DNA of 64,000 bases from a bacterium (lineage in GTDB: Bacteria > Sumerlaeota > Sumerlaeia > SLMS01 > JAHLLQ01), in contig JAHLLQ010000003.1 of NCBI GenBank assembly GCA_020444065.1, positions 196,979 to 260,978 of the forward strand, in the 5' to 3' direction. Positions 53,821-63,331 of this stretch are shown here, in pieces. The position numbers were made by a program, and so were the translations under genes. Each line of letters opens with the position of its first letter. The first letter of the stretch is position 1. The notes below the pieces were generated by a model that did no database searches, was not told the DNA's origin, and saw nothing but the letters and a program-made list of their open reading frames with translations.

Positions 53821-55410
53821 ATGACCACTCGAACCAGCACATTGGGATTCCTGGGGATGATTGTGGCGGTCTGTCTGGCCGCGACGGTGGGAAATGCGCA
53901 GTATCTGATTCCTCAGCCCGAGATGCCGCGAAACGTCGCGGGTGGGATCGAGTTCCGCATCAAGGCGCCCAGTGCGACTGGGGCTTTCGTGGCGGGCGAT
54001 TTCAACTCCTGGGGCGATGCCTCGGAGGGCGAGATCGTCAATGAAGATGCCCGAATGGCAGGCCCCGATGCGAATGGGTACTTCTCGAAAGTCTACTCGC
54101 TGACTCCCGGCACATACAAATTCCAGTACGTTCTGGAAGATCGCTGGTCCGATTGGTTGCACGTCCCCAGCGATCGGATGCCGGTGGACGAGTCCGGCAA
54201 CAACATCCTGGTCGTTCGTCCTGATGGCACGGTCGTCCCGGCCGGTTACCCCTATGTGTTTGCTCCCAAGAACACCCCCGGTGGCATCGAGTTCCGCGTT
54301 TACGCGCCGGGGTATCGGATGGCCTACGTGGCGGGCTCGTTCAACAACTGGGCGAATCATGTGAATGGCCAGATTCGCGACGGACGCTACCAGATGTTTG
54401 TCGCGCCCGATCACGAGTTCGTCCGCACGATTCCGATCAAGCAGGGCGTCTATCAGTACATGATCAACCTGGACGGCCGGGCGGATCGCTGGTTGGAAGG
54501 CTCTTCCGAACTCCCGCGCGACTCGTCGGGGCACCGGTACTTCACGGTGACTCGGAGCGGTCTGATCGCAGAGACGGCGGATCTGGCGATTCTGCCTCCG
54601 CGCGTCACCAGCGACGGCATGGTGGAATTCCGCGTTTACGCGCCGAAGACACAGTCGGTCTATGTGGCCGGTAGCTTCAACGAATGGGCGAACAACGACC
54701 AGGGAACGGTGACCGATGCCGATGCGCTGATGATCCCCGATGCGAACGGTATGTTCAGCAAGAAGATCGAACTGGAACCCGGTAAGTACAGCTTCAAGTA
54801 CGTGTTGAACGGTGCGGCGGACAGTTGGATGTCGCTCGATCCGAACGACCTGCCCCGGGACCTCGACAGCAACTCGGTGTTCACGCTGACCGAGGACAAC
54901 ACGATCCTGGAAATGGAAGGGAAGCCTGATCCGTGGACGGAGTTCGGCCTGGCGGCTGCCCGCGCGCAGCAGTCCAGCACCGGCGGCCAGGCGGTCGCTT
55001 CCGCGCAGTCCGCGGGCGAGGCGCTGATCGAGAGCGAACTACAGAACGAGTTCTCCGCCCAGTTGGCCAAGACGATTGGAACGACCGGCAAGCCTCGTAT
55101 CCTGTTCTTCTACCATCCCAAAGCGCAGTCGAGCATCGACGCCCGGAAGTGGCTGGAAGGCCCCGAGGGGCGGGCGTTGCAGTCGGCAGCCGAGGTGCTG
55201 AGCACGGATGTTTCGGAGCAGCGCGCCACGGCGCAGCGTTACGGCGTTTTCCGCGTCCCAGCTGCGGTTCTTCTGGGCCAGGGTGGCGCCGCGGAAGAAG
55301 TCGTGGTCTACTCCGGCAATCAGAAGGACTTCACCGAGAAGATGACTGAGTTGGCTGGCGTTCCGATCCCCCAGGCGAGGGAAGGGGCAAATAATCCCTT
55401 CCTGGAATAG
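53821..55410 (+). CDS. Secreted triple E-set (CBM48-like) protein with thioredoxin-like end
   Basis: 529 aa from ATG 53821 (signal peptide ending near NAQ). Three E-set modules related to AMPK glycogen-binding/isoamylase-N domains: FRIKAPSATGAFVAGDFNSW (~41-62), FRVYAPGYRMAYVAGSFNNW (~154-180), FRVYAPKTQSVYVAGSFNEW (~267-290). A C-terminal thioredoxin-like domain (RILFFYHPKAQSS) lacks the CxxC. Likely binds glycogen-like or other glucans outside the cytoplasm. GGAG 9 bases upstream. Confidence 0.8.
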   Translation: MTTRTSTLGFLGMIVAVCLAATVGNAQYLIPQPEMPRNVAGGIEFRIKAPSATGAFVAGDFNSWGDASEGEIVNEDARMAGPDANGYFSKVYSLTPGTYKFQYVLEDRWSDWLHVPSDRMPVDESGNNILVVRPDGTVVPAGYPYVFAPKNTPGGIEFRVYAPGYRMAYVAGSFNNWANHVNGQIRDGRYQMFVAPDHEFVRTIPIKQGVYQYMINLDGRADRWLEGSSELPRDSSGHRYFTVTRSGLIAETADLAILPPRVTSDGMVEFRVYAPKTQSVYVAGSFNEWANNDQGTVTDADALMIPDANGMFSKKIELEPGKYSFKYVLNGAADSWMSLDPNDLPRDLDSNSVFTLTEDNTILEMEGKPDPWTEFGLAAARAQQSSTGGQAVASAQSAGEALIESELQNEFSAQLAKTIGTTGKPRILFFYHPKAQSSIDARKWLEGPEGRALQSAAEVLSTDVSEQRATAQRYGVFRVPAAVLLGQGGAAEEVVVYSGNQKDFTEKMTELAGVPIPQAREGANNPFLE

Positions 55411-55440
55411 CCGGGGAACGGGGATTGCTCTCCGACCAGC

Positions 55441-56310
55441 ATGATGAAGAGTTCTGCGACAATTGCGACAACTGAAGAACGTGCGTCCGCGCTGGAGGAT
55501 TACTTCCGCCAGTTCGATCGTGTTGTCGTCGCATTCTCCGGCGGTGTGGACAGCACCGTTGTGACGAAGGCAGCCGCGATGGCCATTGGAGAGCGTGCGC
55601 TCGCCATCACGGCCGATACGGAATCGAACACGGATGACGACCTGGAGCTCTGCCGCCGCATTGCCGAAGAGCATGGTCTGAATCACGAGATCATTGCTTA
55701 TAGTGAACTTGCGATTCCGAACTACGCCGAGAATCCGGTCAATCGATGCTACTTCTGCAAGCACACGCTCTACAGCCAACTGGCGGAGATTGCGGGGCAG
55801 AGGGGCTTCTCGGCGATCTGTGACGGATCGAATGCGGACGATGTGGGCGACTATCGACCGGGGCTCAAGGCTGTGGCCGAGCTTCAAGTGCGTTCGCCGC
55901 TGAAGGAGTTGGGTTACTCGAAGGAAGTGGTGCGCGATCTGGCGCGTCATTTTGGCCTGCCGAATCGGGACAAGCCGTCCAGCCCGTGTCTATCGTCGCG
56001 CATTCCATACGGATCGCCGGTGACGCGCGAGAAGCTGGACCAGGTGGGCCGCGCGGAGAAGTATCTGCGGGAGGAACTGGGGCTGACCGAGCTGCGGTGC
56101 CGCCATCACGGGCAGGTTGCTCGTCTGGAAGTTCCGGCGGCGGATTTCGAGGTTGTCCTTGCGAACCGCGAGGAGATCGTCAAGTGTCTGCGGACTTTCG
56201 GATTTCACTGGATCGCTCTGGATTTGGCTGGATTCCAGAGCGGTAGCCTCAACCGCACAGTACCTGACGAAGACTTGAAAGCAAATCGGATCGACATCGA
56301 TTCACACTAA
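55441..56310 (+). CDS. larE: Nickel-pincer cofactor sulfur transferase LarE
   Basis: 289 aa with PP-loop FSGGVDSTVV (32-41), NRCYFCKHTLYSQL, GSNADD, and CLSSRIPYG with Cys183 matching the sacrificial cysteine of LarE. It donates sulfur to P2CMN in nickel-pincer nucleotide biosynthesis for lactate racemase and related enzymes. larB/larC are not in the window, but hyp nickel-maturation genes are 6 kb away. Confidence 0.9.
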   Translation: MMKSSATIATTEERASALEDYFRQFDRVVVAFSGGVDSTVVTKAAAMAIGERALAITADTESNTDDDLELCRRIAEEHGLNHEIIAYSELAIPNYAENPVNRCYFCKHTLYSQLAEIAGQRGFSAICDGSNADDVGDYRPGLKAVAELQVRSPLKELGYSKEVVRDLARHFGLPNRDKPSSPCLSSRIPYGSPVTREKLDQVGRAEKYLREELGLTELRCRHHGQVARLEVPAADFEVVLANREEIVKCLRTFGFHWIALDLAGFQSGSLNRTVPDEDLKANRIDIDSH

Positions 56311-56343
56311 ATAGTTTTGATTGTAGGTAAGGAGACAGCAACC

Positions 56344-57666
56344 ATGAAGCATCCGCAGAAGATCAGAACCCTGCTGGCCGCACTGGCCATCGGAGGCCTG
56401 GCAATCGTTCCGGCCGCCGCACAGCACGAGGGGCACGGCCATTCGGAGGGGCAACCGGCAGCCCCGGCGCATCCTGCACCGAGAGCCGACAAAGTGCCCA
56501 ACCCTGATGCAACCGGCATCGTCTTCGAGACCGAGGAGCACGATTTCGGAGCTATCCATCAGGGTGAGAAGGTGACCGCCGAGTTTGCCTTCGAGAACAA
56601 ATCGGACAAGACGATCGAGATCGAGAAGATCCGGACGAGCTGCGGTTGCACGGCGGCGGCATTGGACAAGCGGACCTACGCGCCCGGCGAGGGCGAGAAG
56701 ATCACCGTGACCTTCAATTCTGCCGGTCGCAAGGGTGCCCAGCACAAGGTCATCACCGTCAGCACAAACGATCCGGACCACCCGGCCTATCAGTTGAAGA
56801 TCGCTTGCAACGTGATCACAGAGATGGAGATGACCGCGCGGATTCTTAATTTCGGTTCTGTGCAGGAAGGCGATGGAGCCAGCAAAGAAGTGGCGTTGCT
56901 GGACTTCGCCGAGACCCCCATCGAGATCAAGAACATCGAGGTTCAAGCCGAAGGTATCGAAGTCGCCCAAGGCGACCCGGAAGAGTATCTCGATACGGCC
57001 ACAGGCCGCAAGGGCCGCAAGATCCCGTTCCTGATAAGCGTAAAGAAGGACTTTCCGGCCGGCCGTCTGTTGGGCCGCGTCATGATTACGACATCCAACG
57101 AGCACGAGCCCGTTCAGAGCGTTGCGATCACCGGCACGGTGCGGGGCGACCTGGCTGTCTCGCCGAACCAGGTTTTCTTCGGTGTGATCGCACCGGATTC
57201 CGACCTGGAGCGCGTCGCTCGCCTGATGGTTCGCGACGATCTGGAGTTCAAGATGACCGGCTTCACGCTTTCGCAGATGTCGCGGGACGGCAAAGACTAC
57301 GACCTGACTGATAACATCGATGTGAAGCTGACAAACAGCGAAGCCAATCCGAAGACGCAGTTGCTGAGCCTCTACTTCCTGGCTCCGGGTGAGCGCGGAA
57401 CCTACAAGGGAATCGTGACGGCCAGTGGCACGGTTGGCGAAAAGAAGGCCGAAGTGAATCTCCCGTTCCAGGCCGTAATTCGTCCCGAGGTGAAGCGGCA
57501 GGCCGACGGTCAGCCCAGTACAGCGGACGTCATTTCTGGCCGGGCGACGTTGCCGCGGGATGAGATCAAGCGCCAGCAGGATGCAGAGCGCGAGAAGCTG
57601 CTTCAGCGTCGCATGGAACTCCAACAGCGGGTCAAGGAAGCCAAGGAGAAGGCGGCTTCGGAGTAA
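56344..57666 (+). CDS. Secreted DUF1573 protein
   Basis: 440 aa from ATG 56344 with GGAG 9 bases upstream; signal peptide (LLAALAIGGLAIVPAAAQ). A DUF1573 domain follows: FETEEHDFGAIHQGEKVTAE, IRTSCGCTAAAL, then a second immunoglobulin-like part. A long C-terminal helix rich in Glu/Lys/Gln ends the protein. DUF1573 proteins are secreted with unknown function. A terminator follows. Confidence 0.85.
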   Translation: MKHPQKIRTLLAALAIGGLAIVPAAAQHEGHGHSEGQPAAPAHPAPRADKVPNPDATGIVFETEEHDFGAIHQGEKVTAEFAFENKSDKTIEIEKIRTSCGCTAAALDKRTYAPGEGEKITVTFNSAGRKGAQHKVITVSTNDPDHPAYQLKIACNVITEMEMTARILNFGSVQEGDGASKEVALLDFAETPIEIKNIEVQAEGIEVAQGDPEEYLDTATGRKGRKIPFLISVKKDFPAGRLLGRVMITTSNEHEPVQSVAITGTVRGDLAVSPNQVFFGVIAPDSDLERVARLMVRDDLEFKMTGFTLSQMSRDGKDYDLTDNIDVKLTNSEANPKTQLLSLYFLAPGERGTYKGIVTASGTVGEKKAEVNLPFQAVIRPEVKRQADGQPSTADVISGRATLPRDEIKRQQDAEREKLLQRRMELQQRVKEAKEKAASE

Positions 57667-57694
57667 CCACCGCGAGATGAATGGATGCAATCGG

Positions 57695-57722
57695 CCCGCT
57701 CCTCGGAGCGGGTCGGTTTCTT
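57695..57722 (+). terminator. Terminator of the DUF1573 gene
   Basis: CCCGCTCC and GGAGCGGG separated by two bases, then TCGGTTTCTTT. It lies just before the convergent gene at 57731. Confidence 0.7.
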
Positions 57723-57730
57723 TAAAAGGA

Positions 57731-59635
57731 TCACTCGGAAAGCATCTGAGCCTGATGCTCGAGCATCGGGGCAAGCCGCGGGTCGTGCTCAGCGGCTTTG
57801 CGAAGAAGCTCGGTGGCGCGCTCGCGATCGCCGCGCTGCAGGGCGACCTGGGCTTGCAGCACGAGAGCCGGTCCGAGTGCGTCGAGCGCTTCCAGTTCAC
57901 GGATCACATCGGGAATGATCGCGGGCTGATCCGTTGCGAGTGCGTAGTTCCCAAAAACCATCCAGTAGGAGACGAATCTCTCGCCGCCCTGCGTTCGCGC
58001 ATTGGCGAGCGACTGAGCGACGGCTTCGAGGCGGCCCATGCGCATGGCAAGCTGTGCCTGCGCGAGACGACCATGGACGGAGGGATAGCCGGCGGTTTCG
58101 AGTTCATCGCATCGCGAGGCGAGTTCCTGGAGCGCCGCAGGCGTTGCCGGGGCCGCGTCGACGTTCAAAGGATCCACTTCGTAGGTTCGCAGGCCATGGC
58201 GGGTCGCGATCCCTGGCCGCGCGGCCAGCCGACCGCTGTTGTCCCAGGCGATGATCTGCCACCCGGCGGCCTGGGCCTGCGCCATGGCGCGCAGCGTTGG
58301 TCCGATGAACGGCTCGTAATAGAACATGGCCGGGCTCGCGTTGAGGCGATCGCTCCAGCCAGGCTGCGGATCGAGCAGCGGGAGGTACTCCTTGCGAAGA
58401 TACTCGGGCGTGTAGGCTTCCTGGCGGCCATCCATCAGGACGCCCTGCCGCACCGCGCCGGGCTGGGAGAGCAGGAGGCTCGCCCATCCGTAGCTGGCGA
58501 AGATGGGACCTTCGTGGTCGTCGATCTGTGCGAGCACATCGCCCACTCCGCGGCAGTCGATCTCCGGATCCCACCCGAACCCCGGCCTCATCCACGGAGA
58601 GAAGGCGACCGCGGCGACGCAGATCGCCACGCATCCAACCCCCGCCAGGAAATCCCGGCGCGCGGGTCGTTCCAGCTTGGGGAATGGAATGGCCTGGAAC
58701 AACTCGCCGACGGCTGGAAGACCGACGATCGCAAGCGGCAGCACGGAGCGGGGGACCTTGAGTGTCAGCAGCAGAAGGATCGCCAGGAGGAGCGCCTCCC
58801 AGCGATCGCCCTGCACGGCGCGCCGGGCGAGTGCCGCCACAGTCAATGCGACAACCAGAAGGCCGAGTGGCATCGTCTGCCATGAGACAAGGGCGAACTC
58901 GGCGGTCTGGAATTCCCCGGTTGCCGTGAATGGCAGAATGAGCGGCCCCAGGACGCCTATGAGGCCGGCCGGGTGGAGGATCGCGAAGGACAGCCAGGGA
59001 ACGAGCAGCGCCGTGAATCCGACGATCAGTGTCTGGCGCCACGGGACGTCCCGGCTGCGAAGCAGGCAACCCAGGGCCGCCAGGCCGACGTACCACTCTG
59101 GATGCGTCCACGACCAGACGGTGGAGCCGACCGCGACGATGGCCGCGGAGCGGACCGGCTTGCTGCGAACAAAGTCGATGACGGCAGGAGTGACGGCCAG
59201 AAGGCAGAGCCCCCCGAGGAAGAGGGCAGAGAAGAGGCCGGGGCGTTCGACCATGCGAGCGGAGACGCCGGCGGCTGCGATCGCTCCCCACAAACCGGCG
59301 CGCCACGTTTCAACGCCGCGCCGGCGGGCGGCTTCCACGGCGAGCAGGAAACCTCCGCCATAGCCGATGAGCTTCAGGATTTCCAGTCCGGCGGGGCCCG
59401 CGATCTTCCATGCAACGGTGAGGAAGATCGAGCCCAGCAGCCATTGGCTGGCCCATGGCTGGTCGGCCAGCAGAGGCGCCAGGAACTCGTGGCGTGGGAT
59501 GCCGTGCTCGAAGAAGAAGCGCCCGGTGGCCAGGTGGAAGCCGAAGTCCTTATCTCGAACCAAGACGAACGAGAGCGCCGCCAGGCCGATTGCGAGTCCG
59601 GCGAAGACGAGCGCGTTGGAGGAAGGGCGCTTCAT
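57731..59635 (-). CDS. Multi-pass membrane protein with C-terminal TPR-like helices
   Basis: 634 aa, several TM segments in the N-terminal ~330 residues (LVFAGLAIGLAALSFVLV, LLLTLKVPRSVLPLAIVG), resembling a GT-C-type glycosyltransferase. The soluble end contains TPR-like helices (GRLAQAQLAMRMGRLEAVAQ, LQAQVALQRGDRERATELLR). Start 4 bases after the OmpA gene stop, so coupled. Substrate unknown. Confidence 0.6.
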   Translation of the reverse strand: MKRPSSNALVFAGLAIGLAALSFVLVRDKDFGFHLATGRFFFEHGIPRHEFLAPLLADQPWASQWLLGSIFLTVAWKIAGPAGLEILKLIGYGGGFLLAVEAARRRGVETWRAGLWGAIAAAGVSARMVERPGLFSALFLGGLCLLAVTPAVIDFVRSKPVRSAAIVAVGSTVWSWTHPEWYVGLAALGCLLRSRDVPWRQTLIVGFTALLVPWLSFAILHPAGLIGVLGPLILPFTATGEFQTAEFALVSWQTMPLGLLVVALTVAALARRAVQGDRWEALLLAILLLLTLKVPRSVLPLAIVGLPAVGELFQAIPFPKLERPARRDFLAGVGCVAICVAAVAFSPWMRPGFGWDPEIDCRGVGDVLAQIDDHEGPIFASYGWASLLLSQPGAVRQGVLMDGRQEAYTPEYLRKEYLPLLDPQPGWSDRLNASPAMFYYEPFIGPTLRAMAQAQAAGWQIIAWDNSGRLAARPGIATRHGLRTYEVDPLNVDAAPATPAALQELASRCDELETAGYPSVHGRLAQAQLAMRMGRLEAVAQSLANARTQGGERFVSYWMVFGNYALATDQPAIIPDVIRELEALDALGPALVLQAQVALQRGDRERATELLRKAAEHDPRLAPMLEHQAQMLSE

Positions 59636-59639
59636 GACA

Positions 59640-60815
59640 TCAAGGGACGATTCGAATCTCGACGCGGCGGTTCTGGCGTCGCCCGGCGGGATTCTCGTTC
59701 GGCGCGATCGGATCGAAGAACGCGCGGGACTCGGCGATGAGCTTGCCGGAGGGGATAGACTTCTGGGCCGAGAACCAGCGCGTGACCGAGGCGGCGCGCG
59801 ACGCTGCCAGGTCCCAATTGTCCACGAACGGCATATTCTTCACGGGCACATTGTCTGTGTGGCCAATGATTTCTAGGCGACTGTATTCCGCGCCTTTCAG
59901 CACACCGGCCACGGCTTCGAGAATCTTCACGCCGTCATCGGAGAGCAATACAGTGCCGGGCGTGAAGAGCGAATCGCTGAGGATGCGAACGCGCAGATCG
60001 TTCTCATCGCTGACGAGCTTGGCGTCGCCGCTTTCGACGAAGGGCGCCAGCACCGTCGTCAACTTCTCTGCCAAACCGCGGCGGATCTGATCGGCGCGTT
60101 TCGTTTGCTGATCGAGGGACGCCAGCTTGTCCTCCGCCTCCTGCAGTTGGCGCTGGGCGGCGGCGAGTTCCTTCTCGCGATCGCGCAGAGAAGAGCTGAC
60201 TTCTTCGAGTTGCGCGGCGACTTCCTGCTGGTCTGACTGGGCCGCCTGAATCTGGCGGCGGAAATCGTCCCGCTCGGCGCGGGCATCGTCTCGTTCGGCG
60301 CGATAGGATTCGGCGGCCTTTGCGAGTTTCTCAAGATCCGCGGTGGCTTCATCCAGCTTCTCGCGGGTTCCCTTCAGCGATTCCAGTTCGCTCTCCAGTA
60401 GCGCCTTTGCGTTCTGCGTGGTTTCCAACTCTGCACCCAGTTCATCGATCCTCAGCTTCATCTCGTTCTCCCGCTGGAGTCGATCGGTCAGGTCCTGCTG
60501 CAGGGCTTCGGCCTGGCTGCGCTGAGATTCGCTCATCACGCGCTGGGTCGTGGAAAGTCGCTCGCGGACGGCGATCAGTTCTTCCTTCAACGAATCGCGT
60601 TCCTCGGCCAGCGCCGCGTTTGTGTCGACGGCCTCCTGGTAGCGCTCTTCGAGGATGCGCGCTTTGGCGTCGATGGCTTCAAGGTCTTGCCGAAGTTGCA
60701 GGACGCGCGCCTGGAGCATGTTGTTTTCGTCGGCAAGGCGCCGCGAGTTCAGAAAACACCCGGTTGTCAGTAGCGGGAGCAGGAGCAGCACGGGGAGCAG
60801 GGGGAATCGCTTCAT
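59640..60815 (-). CDS. OmpA-family lipoprotein with long coiled coil
   Basis: 391 aa from ATG 60815. Signal/lipobox LLLLPLLTTGC, then ~200 residues of coiled coil with heptads, and an OmpA peptidoglycan-binding domain (IIGHTDNVPVKNMPFVDNWD, ENPAGRRQNRRVEIRI). It tethers the outer membrane to peptidoglycan. Its start overlaps the WecA stop (ATGA). Confidence 0.88.
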   Translation of the reverse strand: MKRFPLLPVLLLLPLLTTGCFLNSRRLADENNMLQARVLQLRQDLEAIDAKARILEERYQEAVDTNAALAEERDSLKEELIAVRERLSTTQRVMSESQRSQAEALQQDLTDRLQRENEMKLRIDELGAELETTQNAKALLESELESLKGTREKLDEATADLEKLAKAAESYRAERDDARAERDDFRRQIQAAQSDQQEVAAQLEEVSSSLRDREKELAAAQRQLQEAEDKLASLDQQTKRADQIRRGLAEKLTTVLAPFVESGDAKLVSDENDLRVRILSDSLFTPGTVLLSDDGVKILEAVAGVLKGAEYSRLEIIGHTDNVPVKNMPFVDNWDLAASRAASVTRWFSAQKSIPSGKLIAESRAFFDPIAPNENPAGRRQNRRVEIRIVP

Positions 60816-61927
60816 TTGTTGTCGGACCTTCCTTTTTGACTTCGAGTGCGTTGGCTGACTCGTTCCATCCAATAGATTGCGGCGAACAGCATCGCAATAA
60901 GCGCAGTCTGCAACAGGCCGTAGCGCCAATCAAGAGGCCTGAGCACGATCGCTGCCAAACCGACGGCCAGCGTGACGCCGTAGAGGAAGACGACAGCCTC
61001 GCGCGGCGTCATTCCCAGATCGACCAGACGGTGCGAGATGTGATTGCGATCGCCTTGCATCAGCGGTTTGCCGCTTCGCCAACGAATCCAGAGTACCGTG
61101 ATCGTATCGAACAGCGGAACGCCGAGGACGATGACGGGCATCAGGATCGGCAGGCGCGTGGGTGTGCCTTCGTGATAGTAGGTCGCCACCGCGGTCAACG
61201 CCCCGAGCAGAAAACCCAGGTGCGTTGAGCCGTTGTCGCCGAGGAAGATGTTGTTGCGTGTGAAATTGTGAAGCCAGAATCCGATACATGCGCCCGCGAG
61301 CATCGCGAACAGCAGCATCATGTAGTATTCCTGCGACAAGGCGGAAATCAGCGCCATGACAGCGGCGACGATTGCAGCGACTCCGCTGGTCAGGCCGTTC
61401 ATGTTGTCGAGGAAGTTGAGACTGTTGGTCAGCAGGACGATCCAGAAGATCGTCAGGATCCAACCGGCCCACAGCGGGAGGAAGAACTTGATGACGACGC
61501 CTGTGGCCAGGAGAGGAACGACGGCGAGGATCTGGATGGCGAGTCGTAGCACCGGTGGCAGCGGGCGTCGATCGTCGATGGCTCCGGTGATGAAGATGAT
61601 CGCACATCCCACAAAGATGCCGCCGAGTTGGCCGAAGCGGAGCTCCGTATTGGCAGCCAGGACTCGGATGCGTTCAGGCAGGAAGTCGAGACCCGGGACG
61701 ACCGTTCGGGCGAGCACGAGGTTCAGCGCCATGCACCCCCAGAACGCTGCGAAGACGGCCAGGCCACCGCTGCGTGGCGTGGCTTCGGCGTGGATCTTCC
61801 GATCGAGCCCGGGGTGATCGATCATGCCCAGGCGACGTCCGAGGACACGAGCCAGCGGCGTCAGCAACGCGCCGACGACGAGCGATTCAACCAGGGCGGC
61901 TATGGCAAGAAGTACAAACGGGTTCAC
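60812..61927 (-). CDS. WecA/MraY-type glycosyl-1-phosphate transferase
   Basis: 371 aa with about ten TM segments. Landmarks: MIDHPGLDRKIHAEATPRSGG, NSLNFLDNMNGLTSG, FLGDNGSTHLGF. Starts with GTG 61927. It transfers a GlcNAc-1-P or similar sugar-1-phosphate to undecaprenyl phosphate, beginning O-antigen, ECA or other surface-polymer synthesis. Confidence 0.9.
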   Translation of the reverse strand: MNPFVLLAIAALVESLVVGALLTPLARVLGRRLGMIDHPGLDRKIHAEATPRSGGLAVFAAFWGCMALNLVLARTVVPGLDFLPERIRVLAANTELRFGQLGGIFVGCAIIFITGAIDDRRPLPPVLRLAIQILAVVPLLATGVVIKFFLPLWAGWILTIFWIVLLTNSLNFLDNMNGLTSGVAAIVAAVMALISALSQEYYMMLLFAMLAGACIGFWLHNFTRNNIFLGDNGSTHLGFLLGALTAVATYYHEGTPTRLPILMPVIVLGVPLFDTITVLWIRWRSGKPLMQGDRNHISHRLVDLGMTPREAVVFLYGVTLAVGLAAIVLRPLDWRYGLLQTALIAMLFAAIYWMERVSQRTRSQKGRSDNK

Positions 61928-61994
61928 GGGCGGCGCCTTTCGAGTGGAGCGTCCGCGGGCGTCCGCAGAGAGTCAAGACCCAGCAAAGCGTCGA

Positions 61995-63080
61995 TTACCC
62001 GCGCCGATAGCGATAGTAGGCGGCGCAGGCGCCTTCGTTGGAGACCATCGGGGCGCCGAGGGGTTTGTCCGGCGTGCAGCGGGTTCCGAAGGCCGGGCAG
62101 TCACAGGGCTTCAGAACGCCCTGCAGAACGAGGCCGCTCTGGCACTCGGTTTCGGCGGCCGGCGGGGCGGGGGAGAGGTCGAAGCGGCGTTCGGCATCGA
62201 AGTGCTCGTAGTCGGGTGCCAGTTCGTAGCCGCTCTGCGGGATCGTGCCGATGCCGCGCCATTCGCGATCGCCGACGCGAAAGACTTCGCCCATGATGCG
62301 AAGGGCGGTTTCGTTGGCTTCGGTTCGCACGACGCGATTGTAGGGGTTTTCGACCTCGGCGCGACCGGCCTCCAACTGGCGGACGGCCATCAGGATGCCC
62401 TGCAGAATGTCGACGGGCTCGAATCCCGTGACGACGATCGGAACGTGGTACTTCTCGGCGATCGGGTAATACTCGCCCGTGCCCATGACGGTGCAGACGT
62501 GCCCGGCGGCGAGGAAGGCCTGCACCCGATTCGTGGGTGAAGAAAGGATGGCCTCGATCGCCGGCGGAACGAGAACGTGCGAAACCAGGACGCTGAAATT
62601 CGGGACGTCGAGCCGGGCCGCCTGGTACACGGCCATCGCATTGGCGGGTGCCGTTGTCTCGAATCCGACGGCGAAGAAGATGACTTCCTTGTCCGGATTG
62701 GCGCGCGCAATCTTTACGGCATCGACGGGCGAGTAGACCATGCGCACGTCGGCCCCGGCGGCTTTCACGGCGAGGAGATCGGTCTCTGTGCCGGGAACTC
62801 GCAACATGTCGCCAAAGGACGTGAGAATAACGTTGGGCCTGCGGGCGAGTTCGATCGCCGCGTCGATCTTGGCGATCGGCGTGACGCACACAGGACAGCC
62901 GGGGCCGTGGACGAGCGTGATTCCGTCCGGCAGCAGTTCATCCACGCCGTACTTCACAATGGCATGCGTCTGGCCGCCGCAGATCTCCATCATTGTCCAC
63001 GGCTGCGTGACAGCCGCGGCGATTGCATCCGCATAGCGACGCGCCGCGTCGGCATCGCGGTACTCGTCCAGGTACTTCAC
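61995..63080 (-). CDS. hypD: Hydrogenase maturation protein HypD
   Basis: 361 aa; GTG 63080 overlaps the hypC stop (GTGA). Contains [35 protein letters not shown] and the Fe-S cysteines. Together with HypC it builds the Fe(CN)2CO moiety of [NiFe]-hydrogenases. Confidence 0.94.
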   Translation of the reverse strand: MKYLDEYRDADAARRYADAIAAAVTQPWTMMEICGGQTHAIVKYGVDELLPDGITLVHGPGCPVCVTPIAKIDAAIELARRPNVILTSFGDMLRVPGTETDLLAVKAAGADVRMVYSPVDAVKIARANPDKEVIFFAVGFETTAPANAMAVYQAARLDVPNFSVLVSHVLVPPAIEAILSSPTNRVQAFLAAGHVCTVMGTGEYYPIAEKYHVPIVVTGFEPVDILQGILMAVRQLEAGRAEVENPYNRVVRTEANETALRIMGEVFRVGDREWRGIGTIPQSGYELAPDYEHFDAERRFDLSPAPPAAETECQSGLVLQGVLKPCDCPAFGTRCTPDKPLGAPMVSNEGACAAYYRYRRG

Positions 63081-63331
63081 GTTTCTCCGTCCCTGATTTC
63101 TTCCAGTTCGCCCATTTGCTCGAGGTACTCGAAGACGCTGTTCGCTTCTTCCTCATCGATCGTGCGCAATGCGAAACCGACATGCACAATTACGTAATCT
63201 TCAACCTTCGCCTCGGGGGTGTATGCGAGCGAGATGTCCTTGACGATGCCGCCGAAACTGACCTTCGACATGCGCATCAGCGGATCGCTCTCGTCGATGC
63301 TAAGTACTTTTCCCGGAACTGCGAGACACAT
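63077..63331 (-). CDS. hypC: Hydrogenase maturation chaperone HypC
   Basis: 84 aa starting [12 protein letters not shown], with the invariant N-terminal Met-Cys that ligates the Fe. Overlaps hypF by 32 bases and hypD by 4. Confidence 0.94.
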   Translation of the reverse strand: MCLAVPGKVLSIDESDPLMRMSKVSFGGIVKDISLAYTPEAKVEDYVIVHVGFALRTIDEEEANSVFEYLEQMGELEEIRDGET

